A DNA stretch of 64,000 nt, taken from Membranipora membranacea. Taxonomy: Eukaryota > Bryozoa > Gymnolaemata > Cheilostomatida > Membraniporidae. The stretch covers positions 11,780,001 through 11,844,000 of the forward strand of contig OU612065.1 of the NCBI GenBank assembly GCA_914767715.1, read 5' to 3'. Below the pieces are notes generated by a model. It had not been told where the DNA came from and searched no databases. It was given only the letters and a program-made list of their open reading frames with translations. Shown here one piece after another: positions 62,986 through 64,000 of the stretch. The position numbers and the translations under genes are program-made. Position 1 is the stretch's first letter. Every line of letters starts with the position of its first letter.

Positions 62986-64000
62986 TTTGTGGAAGATGGA
63001 AATATTGTTGCACAGCTTCAAACTTCCAGAGAGAGGTTGTTGTGTAGTTTCTTTGTAAGAAGTTCACTAATTCTAACTCTGTTTATAAGCTTACAGTTAC
63101 AGTAATAAACTTGTTGTTTATAAATGTCACCACCCGAAATTTTCTATGATGCTCCCTCAATGATCTAACCATGTTTAGGAGCACAAAGCATGCCTAAACT
63201 TTTTTATAGCATTCCTAAGTGCACATGTCAGCTTTGAGCAGCCAATCATGATCGTTGCTGACATACGAAACAAACTGGATCAATAGCAATCACAGTCCCT
63301 AATAATGTGTTGTTATGTCACCCGGTGAGGATATTGGGAGGGGAGCGGGTATGATGGCAATGAACTAGGGTTTAGTTTGTTGGTAATGTCAATCAGAGAC
63401 ATGAATCCGGCACAAAAGTTTAAAATTTTCAAATGTGATGGATCAAGTTATTTCATGACTGTGGGTACTGCTTGAGGTTGGATAACAACCAAGTCCTAGA
63501 GAAGCTATATGACACTGAACAACCTATAGCCAGCTAGACTGTTTGAGGTTGAGCACCCAAAACTTTTATTGTTAAGTCTCTGGCTCAAGATTAATCTCAT
63601 TTCATTAGGTATGTTTTATCTGTACCATTAAAAAAATTATCACAACAGCGACACTCCAATGGACAGTTTTCTGAGCTCTAATTTGAGCCTCTAGTCGTCC
63701 TCTCTCCAGTTTGGTATTTTTTAACCCACCCAGAATAGGAAAAAGGAGCAGAAATTTGCTTATCTTAAAAACTGCATATAATAGGATGAAAATTTATTTT
63801 GACTCAGCATCGGCATCATTTAAAACCCTGAGGGACAGGGTTTCCAAATTATTGGGGGCTCTCAATTTTAGAGATGAAATTCATGAAAAATTCCATGAAA
63901 TTTGTCACCAAATCAGGCAGAAATTTATATGAATGACTATTCAAATACCAAAATTATTTCCCAAAGTATGTCCTTGTGAGTTTTCAATGGCGCAGATTCT
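62986..64000. other. no feature recognised
   Basis: Upstream region of the secreted-protein gene and AT-rich sequence to the window end. A 73-codon open frame at 63711-63932 has no recognised domain or splice context. Confidence 0.4.

Noticed and set aside
63711-63932. Plus-strand 73-codon open frame near the window end
   Set aside because: No recognised domain, splice context or neighbours; consistent with chance in AT-rich DNA.

Overview
The window is animal nuclear DNA: spliced genes with GT-AG introns, AT-rich introns, and many interspersed elements. The recognisable genes (TESK, TLCD4, BCL7, a tetraspanin, SLC28) are metazoan. Non-LTR retrotransposons, MITEs and sea-urchin TU-like foldback elements point to a marine invertebrate, perhaps an echinoderm or hemichordate. 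The phylum is inference only.

Layout. 1-3.5 kb: first recognisable exon of a TESK-type kinase on the minus strand, plus one unassigned candidate exon. 5.1-8.9 kb: TLCD4-like TLC-domain membrane protein (minus). 10.4-13.5 kb: complete seven-exon BCL7 gene (plus), head to head with TLCD4. 14.5-15.8 kb: degenerate retrotransposon and dispersed-repeat debris. 16.3-22.3 kb: six-exon divergent tetraspanin (plus). 23.2-26.1 kb: 3' part of a single-pass membrane protein (minus) with an LDL-receptor class A domain, a PPxY motif and a C-terminal PDZ ligand. 30.4-42.9 kb: complete 13-exon concentrative nucleoside transporter (SLC28/CNT3 type, plus). Its introns hold a 5'-truncated non-LTR retrotransposon, a tandem duplication broken by a SINE that is itself broken by a MITE, two larger MITEs, a 68-bp perfect palindrome and two tiny foldbacks. 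43.9-46.6 kb: long-TIR element with an internal tandem duplication. 47.4-55.7 kb: large composite of foldback arms in the interlocked order A-B-A'-B', with minisatellite ends and a truncated reverse transcriptase inserted in one arm. 56-61 kb: little recognisable. 61.0-63.0 kb: complete five-exon gene for a small secreted six-cysteine protein (minus).

The genes are ordinary single-copy animal genes without an evident shared pathway. The most unusual content is a set of very small foldback insertions. Four are about 25 bp long and share a CAAGGAGT...ACTCCTTG-type hairpin. A fifth is a 68-bp perfect palindrome and a sixth a 91-bp hairpin sitting inside another small hairpin element. All six are flanked by direct repeats of at least 8 bp. 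They look like transposons reduced to almost nothing but terminal inverted repeats. The second notable structure is the interlocked TU-like foldback composite. Gene models were spliced by eye from open frames, GT/AG signals, phase agreement and remembered family sequences; no alignment was run.
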